From Dugong dugon (lineage: Eukaryota; Chordata; Mammalia; Sirenia; Dugongidae): 64,000 nt of DNA. Within the stretch, counting starts at the first letter, position 1, and each line of letters begins with the position of its first letter. Location of the stretch: assembly GCA_030035585.1 (NCBI GenBank), contig CM057481.1:4427128-4491127 (forward strand), read 5' to 3'. The translations under genes and the position numbers were made by a program. Below the pieces are notes generated by a model that did not search any database, had not been told where the DNA came from, and saw only the letters and a list, made by a program, of their open reading frames with translations. Shown here piece after piece: positions 1 to 9,574 of this stretch.

Positions 1-365
1 TGCTGGAGCGAACCCTGGTGTACAGGTATCTGTTTGTGCCCCTGATTTTGATTCTTTTGGGTATATATCTAGAATTGAATTGCTGGGTCATATGGTAATT
101 CTATATTTAGGTTTTTGAGGAACTGCCAAACAGTTTTCCACAGGGGCTGTACCATTTTACAATCCCACCAACAATGAGTGAGGGATCCAGTTTCTCCACA
201 TTCTTGCCAACACCTGTTGGTTTCCGTTTTTTTATCATAGCCAGCATGGGGTGAAATGCTATCTCATTGTAGTTTTGATTTGCGTTTCTCTAATGAGATT
301 GAGCATCTTTTAATGTGTTTGTTGGCCATTTGTATATTTTCTTCGGTAAACTGTCTATTCAGATC
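1..365 (-). repeat. L1 3' end fragment (older mammalian L1), left part
   Basis: Reverse complement of a mammalian L1 3' terminal region. The phrases for a short in-place ruler are visible on the + strand: GGGTATATATCTAGAATTG, GCTGGGTCATATGGTAATTC and the block ending in GAGATTGAGCATCTTTTAATG. A diverged version of the same region recurs at 47280-47860. The element is interrupted by the LTR at 366-967 and resumes after it. Seen directly; the family name is from knowledge of L1 consensus sequences. Confidence 0.85.
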
Positions 366-967
366 TGTCATGGACTGAATTGTGTCCCCCAAAAGTATGA
401 GTCAGTTTGGCTAGGCCATGATTCCCAATATTGTGTGGTTGTCCTCCATTTTGTGGTCTGATGTAATTATCCTCCATTTTGTGATGTGTTGTAAATTCTA
501 ACTTCTGTACGTCAATGAGGCAGGATCAGTGTGGGATGTATCTGTTGACTCAAGTCACACCCTTACTCAAGTCACTCCCTTGCTTAAGTCACACCTTTTA
601 TCTTACAAGAGATAAAAGGAAAAGGAAGTGAGCAGAGATGGGAGGGCCCTCACTACCACCAAAAAAAGAAGAGCCAGGAGCAGAGCATGTCATTTCGACT
701 CGGGGTTCCCTGCGCTGAGAACCTCCTAGACTCAGGGGAAGATTGATGCCAAGACATGCGGAGATCTCCAAGGAATGCCGGGCCCACAGATGTTGAAAGA
801 AGACAAGGACCTTCCACCAGAGCTGACAGAGAGAGAAAGCCTTCCTCTAGAGCTGGTGCCCTGAATTCAGACTTCTAGCTTCCTAAGCTGTGAGAGAATA
901 AATTTATGTTTGTTAAAGCCATTCACTTGTGGTATTTCTGTTATAGCAGCACTAGATAACTAAGACA
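366..967 (+). mobile_element. Solo LTR, ERVL-MaLR-like
   Basis: Starts with TGTCATGGACTGAATTGTG and ends with ATAACTAAGACA, so it has TG...CA ends. Internally it carries an AATAAA near 897-902 and a TTGTTAAAGCCA-like 3' block typical of MaLR/MLT1-type LTRs. It splits an L1 fragment whose halves (to 365 and from about 968) are collinear. The flanks agatc and tggtc agree at only 3 of 5 bases, as expected for an old 5-bp duplication. No internal viral genes are present. A related LTR lies at 39977-40356 on the other strand. Exact subfamily not determined. Confidence 0.65.
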
Positions 968-1135
968 TGGTCCTTTGCCCTTTTTTTTTTTTTAATAATT
1001 GGGTTATTTGCCTTTTTATTGTTGAATTGTAAGAGTTTTTTATATATTCTGGATATTAAATCCTTATCCAATATATGGTTCCCCAAAATTTTCTCCCAGT
1101 CTATAGGTTATCGCTTTGCTTTACTGATAAAGTTC
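968..1135 (-). repeat. L1 3' end fragment, right part
   Basis: Continuation of the L1 at 1-365 after the LTR insertion: TCCTTTGCCC, then TTGGGTTATTTG, then a TTCTCCCAGTCTATAGG block in the expected order. Small ORFs here are L1 noncoding sequence. Confidence 0.75.
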
Positions 1136-1344
1136 ATTCACTTACTCTTAATTTTCTTACCTGTAAAATGGGGGCATATGTTTTCCTTTTTATGAGCAAA
1201 TCATATAAGCTACACTTTTTAATTTCTGGAAATAAAGGCAAACTATCAAGCTGGTCAAAACAATGAGACAAATGATAGTCTACAGTTTACTGCTTGAGAA
1301 TATTAATAGGCCAGATTTTTGTGTTGCTAGATAGGATGAGATAG

Positions 1345-1570
1345 GGAGTAAGAGCAGGGAGCGTGGGGACTCATACTGCCTGATGTGAGTTTTGGCTCTG
1401 CCATTCAACTAAATGTGTGGCCTTGGGCTAGTCACTGATGACCACCAAGCCTCCTTTGCTTCATCTGAAGATAGGGATAATCGGTACCCCTCCTTCACAG
1501 GGTCCCAGCGTTGGCGCAATAGTAATAATGATTGCTAATAATTACTTAGTTCATAGGGCCTGGCATGTAG
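1345..1570 (+). repeat. MIR SINE
   Basis: Diverged copy of the mammalian MIR: GGCTCTGCCATTCAACTA, TGTGGCCTTGGGCTAGTCAC and a decayed CTTCATCTGAAGATAGGGATAAT block, in consensus order. Confidence 0.7.
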
Positions 1571-2461
1571 CAAGAAACCAGCAACAATAGTTGCCTCTGG
1601 AAAAGATAGTAGAGATGTAGGGTGGAGGAGATGTGAGTTTCACTTCATAATGTTATGCTGTTTGAACTCAATAAGCATTAGCAATTATTACTACTGCATC
1701 CAAAAATCAATGAGCCTGGAAACATAAAAATCTGATCTACTAATAATCCCATACATGATAAATATTTATTTACTCCTAAGGTAAAAACTTAATCTAACCC
1801 ACAAACAAACCAAAAGAGAACATTGACCATACCACGTTATATTAAAGAAACAAATGCTCAAGCTTTAATTTACCAATAGGAATAAAGCTTTTCTTTCATT
1901 CCCCGAGTAAGCCCATGTTTACAGAAGGCTAAGTTCCCCCAGGTAAGCCCGTATTTACAGAACGCTAGGTTTCTCATGTACGGTAATTTGTGCCCCCTCC
2001 ACTTCCACCCTCAAGGGAACTACGGAGCTGTAGACGGGAAGGAGAAAGAGCTCTAAAGGAAACATTTATTCTGGAATTAAATATGTTCTCAATATCCAAG
2101 GAAAAAGTCTTTCTTCTCTGGGGAGGTTTTCTTCTCTTCAGTTACATGCTGGGCACCTTTTTAAACATTAGTAAGGAGAATGAAGCCACCAGTATAAATT
2201 CCAGAACCGTAGAGAATAAAAAGTCAGTCTGCCTGCTAACTACTCTCAATAACTAAGAATCTTGATTTGTGCTGAGCATTATCTAAAGGACAGTGGAAAA
2301 AGTCTATATTTGTAAACCAACATAAGGCCTGCCCTGTCCTTAGAAACTAAACACACACACACAAATAGTGCAAAATGCAAAGCTACAAGCCAAGTTCAAG
2401 GGTGTACATGCCCGAAATATAAAGAAAACTGAGCATAATTCTTTCTGTTGTTAGACTGATC
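1571..2461. other. Unique intergenic sequence, no gene seen
   Basis: AT-rich sequence without a recognisable gene. It contains a two-copy direct duplication of about 37 bases (roughly 1904-1937 and 1941-1976, each with GTAAGCCC followed by TTTACAGAA), and a short CA run near 2350. The 88-codon ORF at 1990-2256 has no recognisable domain and no supporting signals. Confidence 0.5.
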
Positions 2462-2640
2462 CAGCAAATCGTGTGTACTGAGTACCTGCTGTCCAGGTGG
2501 TGCGTGTGACTGGAGGGACCAATGCTGGACAGAAAGGGCCCCTACCCTCCAGGAGTTCACAGACCAGGGGGCTTAGACAGCGAAGACTCACTCTCAAAGG
2601 AATGCTCAATAAGGAGTGGCAGAAAGAAGGGCAGCATCTT
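2462..2640 (+). repeat. L2-like fragment
   Basis: The order GTGTACTGAGTACCTGCTGT, GGACCAATGCTGGACAGAAA, then CCTCCAGGAGTTCACAGACC follows the L2 3' end (position in list, total, gain, then 'lodged' item count). Strongly diverged. Overlapping short ORFs on both strands are not credible genes. Confidence 0.5.
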
Positions 2641-2837
2641 AAGAACAGAGTCTTTAAAATCACCAACACCACGAGGATGCTGTCAGCAAGATGCAGGCTG
2701 TGGGAAACTCTACAGAACAAACAACCTCATTTCTTCAAGAAATAAATTGCAAGGGAAAAAGAGAGAGATGGAGAGGAACCTATAAATTGAAACATTTAAA
2801 AGGCATAGCAGCAACAGGGTGAATCTAATCAGTGTTA

Positions 2838-2869
2838 CACACAAACACACACACACACACACACACAAA
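2838..2869. repeat. (CA)n microsatellite
   Basis: About 14 near-perfect CA dinucleotides. From here to about 3376 the sequence is AT-rich intergenic DNA with a purine-rich GGGGGAGG tract near 3080-3106 and no gene. Confidence 0.9.
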
Positions 2870-3376
2870 GGCTTAAGAGCCAATTGCAATGTATAGACAT
2901 TATTTGGATCCTGATTCAGGCAAAGGATTTTCTTTTTAATTATGACATTTATAAGAGAATTGGAAATTTGAACACTGGGTATTTGATGATGTTAAATAAT
3001 TATTGTTACTATTTTAAGTGTTGGTGCTGTATTTATGGATGACAAAATACTATGTCCGGAATTTGCTTGAGAATCATATGAGGGGGAGGGGGAGGGGAAG
3101 GGGGATGTAGAAGAATCAGGATTGGCATGGATTGATGGTATTGGAGCTGGTAATGGAATTATGGGTGCACTGTATTATTCTGTGCTTCTTTTGTGTCTGT
3201 TCAAAATTCCTCATAATAAAGTTGTAGTGTTTACATGGTTTTTAATCACCAGGATAGACCCAGCCCAAGTCGGAGAGGTAAGGAAAAACATGCAGTTCTC
3301 TGACGGAAGAGGCGTTCAAATTCAGCACAAAAATCCAACTCTTGGGGGCCTTTTTGCACTCTCCTTTGCCCAGACA

Positions 3377-3540
3377 GGAAACCCTAGTGGCGCAGTGGTT
3401 AAGAGTCCAGCTGCTAACCAAAAGGTCGGCAGTTTGAATCCACCGGGTGCTCCTTGGAAACGCTATGGGGCAGTTCTCCTCTGTCCTATAGGGTCACTAT
3501 TAGTCGGAATCAACTGGAGGGCAATGGATTTGTTTTTGCG
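3377..3540 (+). mobile_element. AfroSINE, tRNA-derived SINE
   Basis: Best-preserved short-type AfroSINE of the window. The tRNA-related head carries an A-box-like TGGCGCAGTGG (3388-3398) and a B-box-like GGCAGTTTGAATCC (3428-3441). The body has TCCTTGGAAACGCTATGGGG and CTGTCCTATAGGGTCACTA, and the 3' end has CGGAATCAACTGGAGGGCAA followed by a T/G-rich tail and a G run (3540-3555). This family is restricted to Afrotheria and is the main clue to the host. Confidence 0.95.
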
Positions 3541-3799
3541 GGGGGGGGGGGGGGGTTGCCCAAACAACCTCATTTCTGTGGATGGAGTGAGGTAGGGACA
3601 GGACCTTTATTCTCACATCTACTACTTCCTTCGCCTGGAGCTTCAGATTCTCTTCCTAGGTGTGGTGAGAGGTTTGAACTGGTCCAGCCCCTCTCACCGG
3701 AGGTCCCCCTCCTGGCCCGACAGCCTGCATTTGAAAAACAACCATACTCAGAAAAGACTACCTGCTGTGCGATTCCAACTCTGTGACAAGCTGGAAAAG

Positions 3800-4185
3800 G
3801 CCAAACTACAGAGACGTGGAAAGGTCATTGTTTGTCAGGGGCTGAAGAGGGTGGGGGAGGGATGAATGGGTGGGGCACAGGGCATTTGGGGGGTAAGGAA
3901 ATGATTCTGTATGACACTGGAATGGTGGACACATGATGTTATGGTTTGTCAAAACCTGTAAAACTGTACCACACAGAGTGAAGAACCCAAATGTAAACCA
4001 TGGACTTCAGTAATAATGTGTCAACACTGGCTCATCAGTTCTAAGAAATGTACCTCGCTAATGCAAGATGTTACTAATGTGGGAAGCTGGGGGTGGAAGA
4101 GAGGGCCTACATGGGAACTCTCTATAATTTCTGCTCAGAATTTTCCTGTAAACCTAAAATTGCTCTGAAAAATAAAGTCTATTAT
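3800..4185 (+). repeat. L1 3'UTR and tail (older L1ME/L1MC type)
   Basis: Carries AAAACTGTACCACACAGAGTG, TGTAAACCATGGACTTCAG, CTAATGCAAGATGTTACTAA, GGGAACTCTCTATAATTTC and AAATTGCTCTGAAAAATAAA in the order of an L1 3' end, ending in an AATAAA and a CA-rich tail. Confidence 0.8.
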
Positions 4186-4211
4186 TTAAACACACACACA
4201 CACACACACAC
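4186..4211. repeat. (CA)n microsatellite in the L1 tail
   Basis: Thirteen CA dinucleotides directly after the L1 3' end, probably grown from its A-rich tail. The next 400 bases (4212-4620) show nothing recognisable; overlapping short ORFs on both strands there have no domain. Confidence 0.85.
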
Positions 4212-4620
4212 ATCTGGCCAAGAAGCTCAGCTGCAGCCATGGAGCAGGGCGACGGGAACAGCTCTACGGAAGAGACAGAGGCCACCCTGACGTCATCAGC
4301 ATGAGGTCCCCGCGCACTGAGCAGGACCTAGGGGTGAGCTGGCCCTGGAAGAGACAGGAGACCCGGAAGGCGGAGAGGGGCAGCATCTTGCATTCTCTCT
4401 GGGGCTTCTGAAGAGCAGGGGAGTGAGGAGGCTTCTCAAGGAAATGTTCAAAGCCATCTGGAACCATTGGGATGCCCAAAGACGTGACACTCCCTCCCCT
4501 TGGTATGGGCATTCTTCCTCTGGGTCGTTCTTTTCCATATTTCTTCCTCTATTCTGTCAACCAGGCCTGTCACCATAATTTCTTCATACCGTGTTCTCCG
4601 TAATATGGCACCTGAGTCTG

Positions 4621-5020
4621 CCCTGGACAAAAACACATGGGTCAAAATAGCCATGAGATGCCATTTGGAACCTATCAAATTGGTAAGGATTTATAAACAA
4701 TAACTCCCAGTGTTAGTGAAGGTGCTGGGAAGGGGGCATCCTCACATCCCGCATGCTGCGGTGGGAATAAATATGGACCCCCTTTCTGAAGGACAATTTG
4801 TCTGTTGGTGTCTAAAGCTTTAAAAATGTGCGTCTCTTTTGCCATAGTAATGCTACTTCTCGGAATTTGTCCTAAGGGAATCAGCTACGCACGAAGATCT
4901 GTGTGTGAGAATGTTCCTGATAGAACTATTGCAAAAAATTGTGATCAACCTAAATATCTAACGGCAGAGAATTGTTTAATTCGTGCTACAGCCATATAGT
5001 AGAGTGCTACCAAACCCAGA
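4621..5020 (+). repeat. L1M 3'UTR fragment, left part
   Basis: Diverged L1 3' region: ATGAGATGCCATTTGGAACC, then CCATAGTAATGCTACTTCTC, TTTGTCCTAAGGGAATCA, then ATTGCAAAAAATTGTGA. It is interrupted by an AfroSINE and resumes at about 5258 (gagtgctac before and gagtactac after the SINE are a probable target duplication). Confidence 0.7.
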
Positions 5021-5257
5021 AAATAAACAGCAAAGAAAGGAAGAAAGAAAAACAATGCCTGTTACTGTCAAGTTTATTCTGACTCATAGCAACACCATGG
5101 GACAAAGCAGAACTGCTCCATAGGATTTTCTTGTCCATAATCTTTAAGGAAGAAGATCTCCAGGCCTTTCTTCTGTGATGCTGCTGAGTGGGTTTGAACC
5201 CGAACCTTTCTGTTAGTAGTTAAGTGCAAACAATTTTGTGCCACCCAGGGACCTCTG
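5021..5257 (-). mobile_element. AfroSINE, long type, inserted in an L1
   Basis: Reverse-strand copy: the 3' end is at the left (TGTCAAGTTTATTCTGACTC), then CCATAGGATTTTC and the long-type block ATAATCTTTAAGGAAGAAGATC, with the tRNA-like head at the right (GGGTTTGAACCCGAACC, complement of the B box; GTGCCACCCAGGGACC). Confidence 0.85.
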
Positions 5258-5535
5258 GAGTACTACAGAGATAATAAAATTAGGTACTGGTAGGATATTT
5301 AAAACATGGCAAGGTATGCATGCTATATTAAATGGAAAAGCAGATTATACAACAGTATATATCGTATACTGTCAATCTCGTAAGTGCATAGAAAGAATAT
5401 ACACCAAACCATTGTCTGCGTTTCGGAGTGTTAGGATTATGCATGATTTTAATTTTCTTCTTAGTAATTTTCTGCTTTTCCCAAAATTTCTTCATTGATT
5501 ACTTTTTAAATCAGAAGAAAAAAAAAAAAAAAACC
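5258..5535 (+). repeat. L1M 3'UTR fragment, right part, with A-rich tail
   Basis: Continues the L1 of 4621-5020: TATATTAAATGGAAAAGCAG, ATACACCAAACCATTG, GTGTTAGGATTATGCATG, and a tail beginning at the A run 5517-5533. These motifs in this order are a standard L1ME 3' end. The following 200 bases (5536-5735) are A/T- and pyrimidine-rich with no gene. Confidence 0.75.
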
Positions 5536-5734
5536 TTTACTTACAAAAACAAATTGACAATCAAGAGCAGAATAAGAAAAAAAAAATTTTTTTTCTCCCT
5601 CCTCCCCTCCCCGTCTGTTTGAAGGACAGATGTGATGCATAATAGTTACTGTAACAACAATTTGCCAAGTTCGGGTAGGGCTTTCCATTTGTCAGTCCCC
5701 AGGGCTGAGCTCTTGCTCATTTAGTCCTCACCAG

Positions 5735-5875
5735 AGGAGAAGGCATTCATCTCCCATCAAAGACAGGCAACTCAGGTGCACAGAGAGGGTTAGTAACTTG
5801 ACTGTGGGCACACAGCTAAATAAGGAGTCAGGCTTCCAAGTCCATCTGATTCCAGATCCCACACTGCCTCAAAAC
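5735..5875 (-). repeat. MIR fragment
   Basis: Reverse complement of MIR: ggcaactcaggtgcacagag, GTAACTTGACTGTGGGCACA, CACAGCTAAATAAGGAGTC. The + strand reads as the usual inverted MIR core. From 5876 to 6253 there is only unrecognised intergenic sequence. Confidence 0.65.
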
Positions 5876-6253
5876 TTAGCCCTGCAGAGCCCAGAAAAGA
5901 GTTTCCCGTTGAGTCACGACATCTTAAGAAATGCCAGCTTCGGGGGAGACCCAAGGTCCATCCTGAGTAGGATTGTGTCTCTAGGAAGACACCAAGATAT
6001 CAAGCTGCCAAAGGGTAAGTCTGCCCACTTGTCCCGCAAGTGCCTCCTCCAGAAACCCGGTTACTTACTACTTCAGCTGGTAACGCCTTTTGGAGTGAAG
6101 AGTTGCTTGAATTTTGTAACATCACTTTAGGGAGTTCTTTGGGTTTTGTTTTTTACTTCACCCCTCCCAACCCTACCCTTTTTGGGCATCTTGAACCACC
6201 CTAGCCACACCCATTATCCATTTCCCAATGCCTGGCACATAGCCTGACATACA

Positions 6254-6428
6254 GGAGGTAGCCCTGCTGGCGCAGTGGTTGAGCTTGGCTGCTAACCAAA
6301 AAGGTCAGCAGTTGGAATCCACCAGCTGCTCCCTGGAAACCCTATGGGGCAATTCATTCTACTCTGTCCTATAGGGTTGCTATGAGTTGGAATCGACTCG
6401 ACGGCAATGGGTTTGGTTTTTTGGTTTG
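6254..6428 (+). mobile_element. AfroSINE, short type
   Basis: GCCCTGCTGGCGCAGTGGTT head, CTGCTAACCAAAAAGGTCAG, GCAGTTGGAATCCACC (B box with one change), CCCTGGAAACCCTATGGGGC, TCCTATAGGGTTGCTATGAG, and TCGACTCGACGGCAATGGG with a GGTTTGGTTTTTTGG tail. Confidence 0.95.
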
Positions 6429-7440
6429 GCTGGTTGAATAACAGAATATAAGCTCCATGAGGGCAGGGATTGTGTCGATCTTGGTAAGCACTGTATCCAC
6501 TGCATCTAGACGGTGCCCAGTATAGTCAGCCTCGAGGTGTGTTGGCGAACTGAGGACTGAGTTATATCTCCTGCGGCACTATCTCCTTGCAGTCTTTCAG
6601 GACTAGAGAATCTTTACCTTTTCAATCGGCCTGAATTCAAGCACCAGCCCTTGCCTCCTCGGCCTCGCCTTAACTGCTTTAATTGTAGGTTCTTGGTGTC
6701 TTTTCTTGAAGTGCTGAAGTCAGATTTGCAACCAATGCCCATGGCAGAATTCACCAGAGATTTGCACCAAGGGACTGTCAAGTATTTGGTTTGGTTTCTG
6801 TGTTCCAAGACTAAAATAAACTGCCCCCATCCTCACCCACAGCAAAACTACTAGTTTTGCTAACTGGGTCATTTTCCAGAGAGCCAAGATTCTGTCTTTT
6901 CTCCCCTGATCGTGTGTAGGGCCAAGAACCAGCGAATTAAGCTCTAAGGATGTGCCAAGGCTTTCTACTAATGCCAGTTCCTACAAACATGCAATACCCC
7001 ATTCTCCCGCCCTCATCCAGACCCTCCACCTCCCAAGAACCTGCCAGAGAGCGTCTCTGGAAAGTTCGGGGCAATCCCTGGCCTATGCTCCTTTACCAGG
7101 AGCCCTGGGCAAGGACACTGCCTCCAAATTCACAGCTGCCACCCCTCTCTGAGGTCTTGGGTAAGACAAAAGCTTGAAATGAACTCCCCTTCTTAAGCAT
7201 TCTTGAGCCCACGGCAGGTTTCCTGGGAAGCTGGATCAACTGCCCAGCTCCAAAGCCAACCATGTTAGAAGCTGGGATGCAGCTTGATTGAAAAAGTCTA
7301 TGTGAAAGGCCACTTATTGATCTGACTGGTCCAGAGGAAGAAATTAAAGAGGCAGGCAAGGAGCAGCGTCTCTTTGGGGCATTGAGATGAGAGTACCAAG
7401 TCAGACAAACACATGCTGATTATTCACATACTTAATACAT
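6429..7440. other. Unique intergenic sequence, no gene seen
   Basis: No recognisable repeat or gene apart from a weak L2/MIR-like start (6429-6560, AGCTCCATGAGGGCAGGGAT). ORFs of 60-88 codons occur on both strands but overlap each other, have no domains, and show no splice context. Confidence 0.45.
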
Positions 7441-7587
7441 CCATAGCTTGGTAATAGCTCGGCTGTTAACCAAAAGGCTGGCGGTTTAAATCCACTGCTG
7501 CTCCTTGGAAACCCTATGGGGCAGTTCTGCTTTGTCCTATAGGGTCAGTATTAGTTAGAATCGACTTGACGGCAATGGGTTTTTTGT
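7441..7587 (+). mobile_element. AfroSINE, short type, 5' truncated
   Basis: Starts inside the tRNA-like head (GCTGTTAACCAAAAGG), has GGCGGTTTAAATCCACTG as a decayed B box, CTTGGAAACCCTATGGGGC, and ends in ATCGACTTGACGGCAATGGG plus a T-rich tail. Confidence 0.92.
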
Positions 7588-7599
7588 ACAGATACTGTA

Positions 7600-8068
7600 A
7601 TAAATATATAGAAAAGTAAACCAATAAAAGTGTATTTAACAGATACGTAGAAGTATAACAGATATATAGTAGCATATACAATCAGTGAACACATTCACAG
7701 ACCAGAACCCAGATCAAGAAGACCCTTACCAGCATCTCCTTGTACCTCCCAAATGTTGACTATTTTTGCACTTTGAACACACTGTGTTCTCTTTTGGATC
7801 TGGCTACTTTTGCTCAACAGTGTTTGTGAGGCTCATTTATGCCATTGAGCGTAATAGTACTTGTTGATTCTTACTGATGGATAGTATTTCATTGTGTGAA
7901 CAGACCACTATTGATCAGTTCTACTCTGGAAGGTTATTCAGACAATTGCCAATTTAGGACTATTACAAACAGTGATGCTATGAGCATTCTAGCACATCTT
8001 TTGGTGAGCACAGGTACACAATTCTGTGCGTATGTACTTAGGAGTGGAATTGGTGGGTGCTAGTGAGC
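7600..8068 (-). repeat. L1M 3'UTR fragment
   Basis: Reverse-strand L1 3' region: GTATTTCATTGTGTGAACAG, CAGACAATTGCCAATTTAGG, ACAAACAGTGATGCTATGAG, TGCGTATGTACTTAGGAGTG. Diverged but in consensus order. Confidence 0.7.
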
Positions 8069-8084
8069 ACAAATGGTGCAGGAC

Positions 8085-8163
8085 CAGGCAGTGTTCCGTC
8101 CTCATGTAGATGGTGTCACTGTGAGTCAGAACCAACTCGACAGCACCAAATAACAACAAGAAA
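8085..8163 (+). mobile_element. AfroSINE 3' end fragment
   Basis: Only the end remains: GATGGTGTCACTGTGAGTC, then AGAACCAACTCGACAGCACC and an AACAACAAG tail. It is the last AfroSINE before the roughly 20-kb SINE-free region around FEZF2. Confidence 0.7.
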
Positions 8164-8267
8164 GAATACAAATACACAATTTTAGTAGGCACAGTTTGTC
8201 CCAGTTTACATTCCACCAGCTAATTCACGCTAAACAACTCATGCTAATTGTTTCTTTTGGGGTTTTT

Positions 8268-8480
8268 AACATGGTGCTTAGGAGCACACGTTCTGAAAAC
8301 AATCTCTTACCAGTTACGTGACCTTGGACATGTTACCTGGCCTCAATTTTCACATCTGTGTGATGGGAATATTGATTATATACACTGACTTTATAGGCAG
8401 AGGGAGTGAGTTCTGACTGGGGTGGGTATATTAAATGTTTAGCTTAGCACTGGGTCTGGTATATGTTAGGTGCTCCATAT
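8268..8480 (+). repeat. MIR SINE
   Basis: TTAGGAGCACACGTTCTGAA, CTTACCAGTTACGTGACCTT, CACATCTGTGTGATGGGAAT and a terminal GGTATATGTTAGGTGCTCC. Old and diverged. From 8481 to about 9125 nothing recognisable is seen; ORFs at 8717-9132 overlap in opposite directions and have no domains. Confidence 0.65.
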
Positions 8481-9129
8481 AAGTAACCATTTGCTGAGTG
8501 CTATCCTTGCTCAGTCCCCTAAGAGGGAGGGTCTGCGCGTGTGAAGAAGGCAGCAATGGAGACCGGAAGGCACTGGTCCATCCTCAGTTGAGCTCTACAC
8601 AGCATTTGTGCTGTCCCCATTGTGTCTTTGCCTAAGTCGGACTACAAACTCAGCAGCCCAGGGAGCACTCAGACAGAGGTCCTGACCTGGGTGAGAAGGA
8701 GGGGTCGGCTGAACGTGTGAGAGCTCAAGACGCCTGGGCAGGAAAGAATTTTTCCATCCCCACGCACACCCGGGAAGTTCCTATCAAAAAACAAAACAGA
8801 TCCGAGAGACTCTCCTGCAAAGCGATCAAAGCATTCCAGGCACTTACCCAATGGGCCGTCCAACTCAGACTCACGCTGCCCGGCGAATTTACAGCAGTAT
8901 GGGCGAACCTGAAATTGGTTCCTTTCACCTCCTTGCCCCTTCCAATCCCTCCCTTTCCCTGCCGCTTAACGCCTGCTCTGGCACTGAACGCTAATACCTT
9001 TGGGCAGGCTCCACGGTGGAGTTTTGCCTGCTGCCAAGGAAGCATCCTACACAGTCTTCCCAGGGAGTCAGAAATCAACGTGACCTGAACTACCCAGGGC
9101 TTGTCACTCACCAAAACGCCTTTCTGTTT

Positions 9130-9570
9130 CATATATATATGTGTGTGTGTATATGTGTGGTGTGCGTGTATGTATGTGTATTATATATGTACATATACCC
9201 ATATACATACATATACACATACATACATATATATATACAGTGATGATTGTTCTTTAAAAGCGATTATTTCCTTTCGGTTGCACACCAAAATCGCGCGGCA
9301 AGAGGAAAACGGAGGTGCACAGGGCGACTTCCTTTCCCCGCTGCGCCTTGCAAAATGACTTGCAAAATGACACGTCCGCTGGCAAACTGTTGGTTGCAGG
9401 TATTGGATCATATTCCTAATTAAATGGCACTTCTAGTGAAGGGTTGTCGATAGCAATGAGAATATATATACATATAAATGTATCTGTATATGTACATATA
9501 TATATACTATGCATACATATGCATAGTATATATAGGATATGCATATACGTTTGTGATTATATATGCATCC
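9130..9570. repeat. Compound TG/TA microsatellites in two blocks
   Basis: Blocks at 9130-9240 and 9455-9560 consist of TATA, TGTG and ATACATAC-like steps with partial inverted symmetry (for example TATGCATA repeats near 9510-9525). Non-repetitive sequence (9241-9454) separates them. They mark the upstream edge of the CpG-rich domain. The Tyr/Ile/Val-rich ORFs here come from the repeats. Confidence 0.85.
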
Positions 9571-9574
9571 AGGG

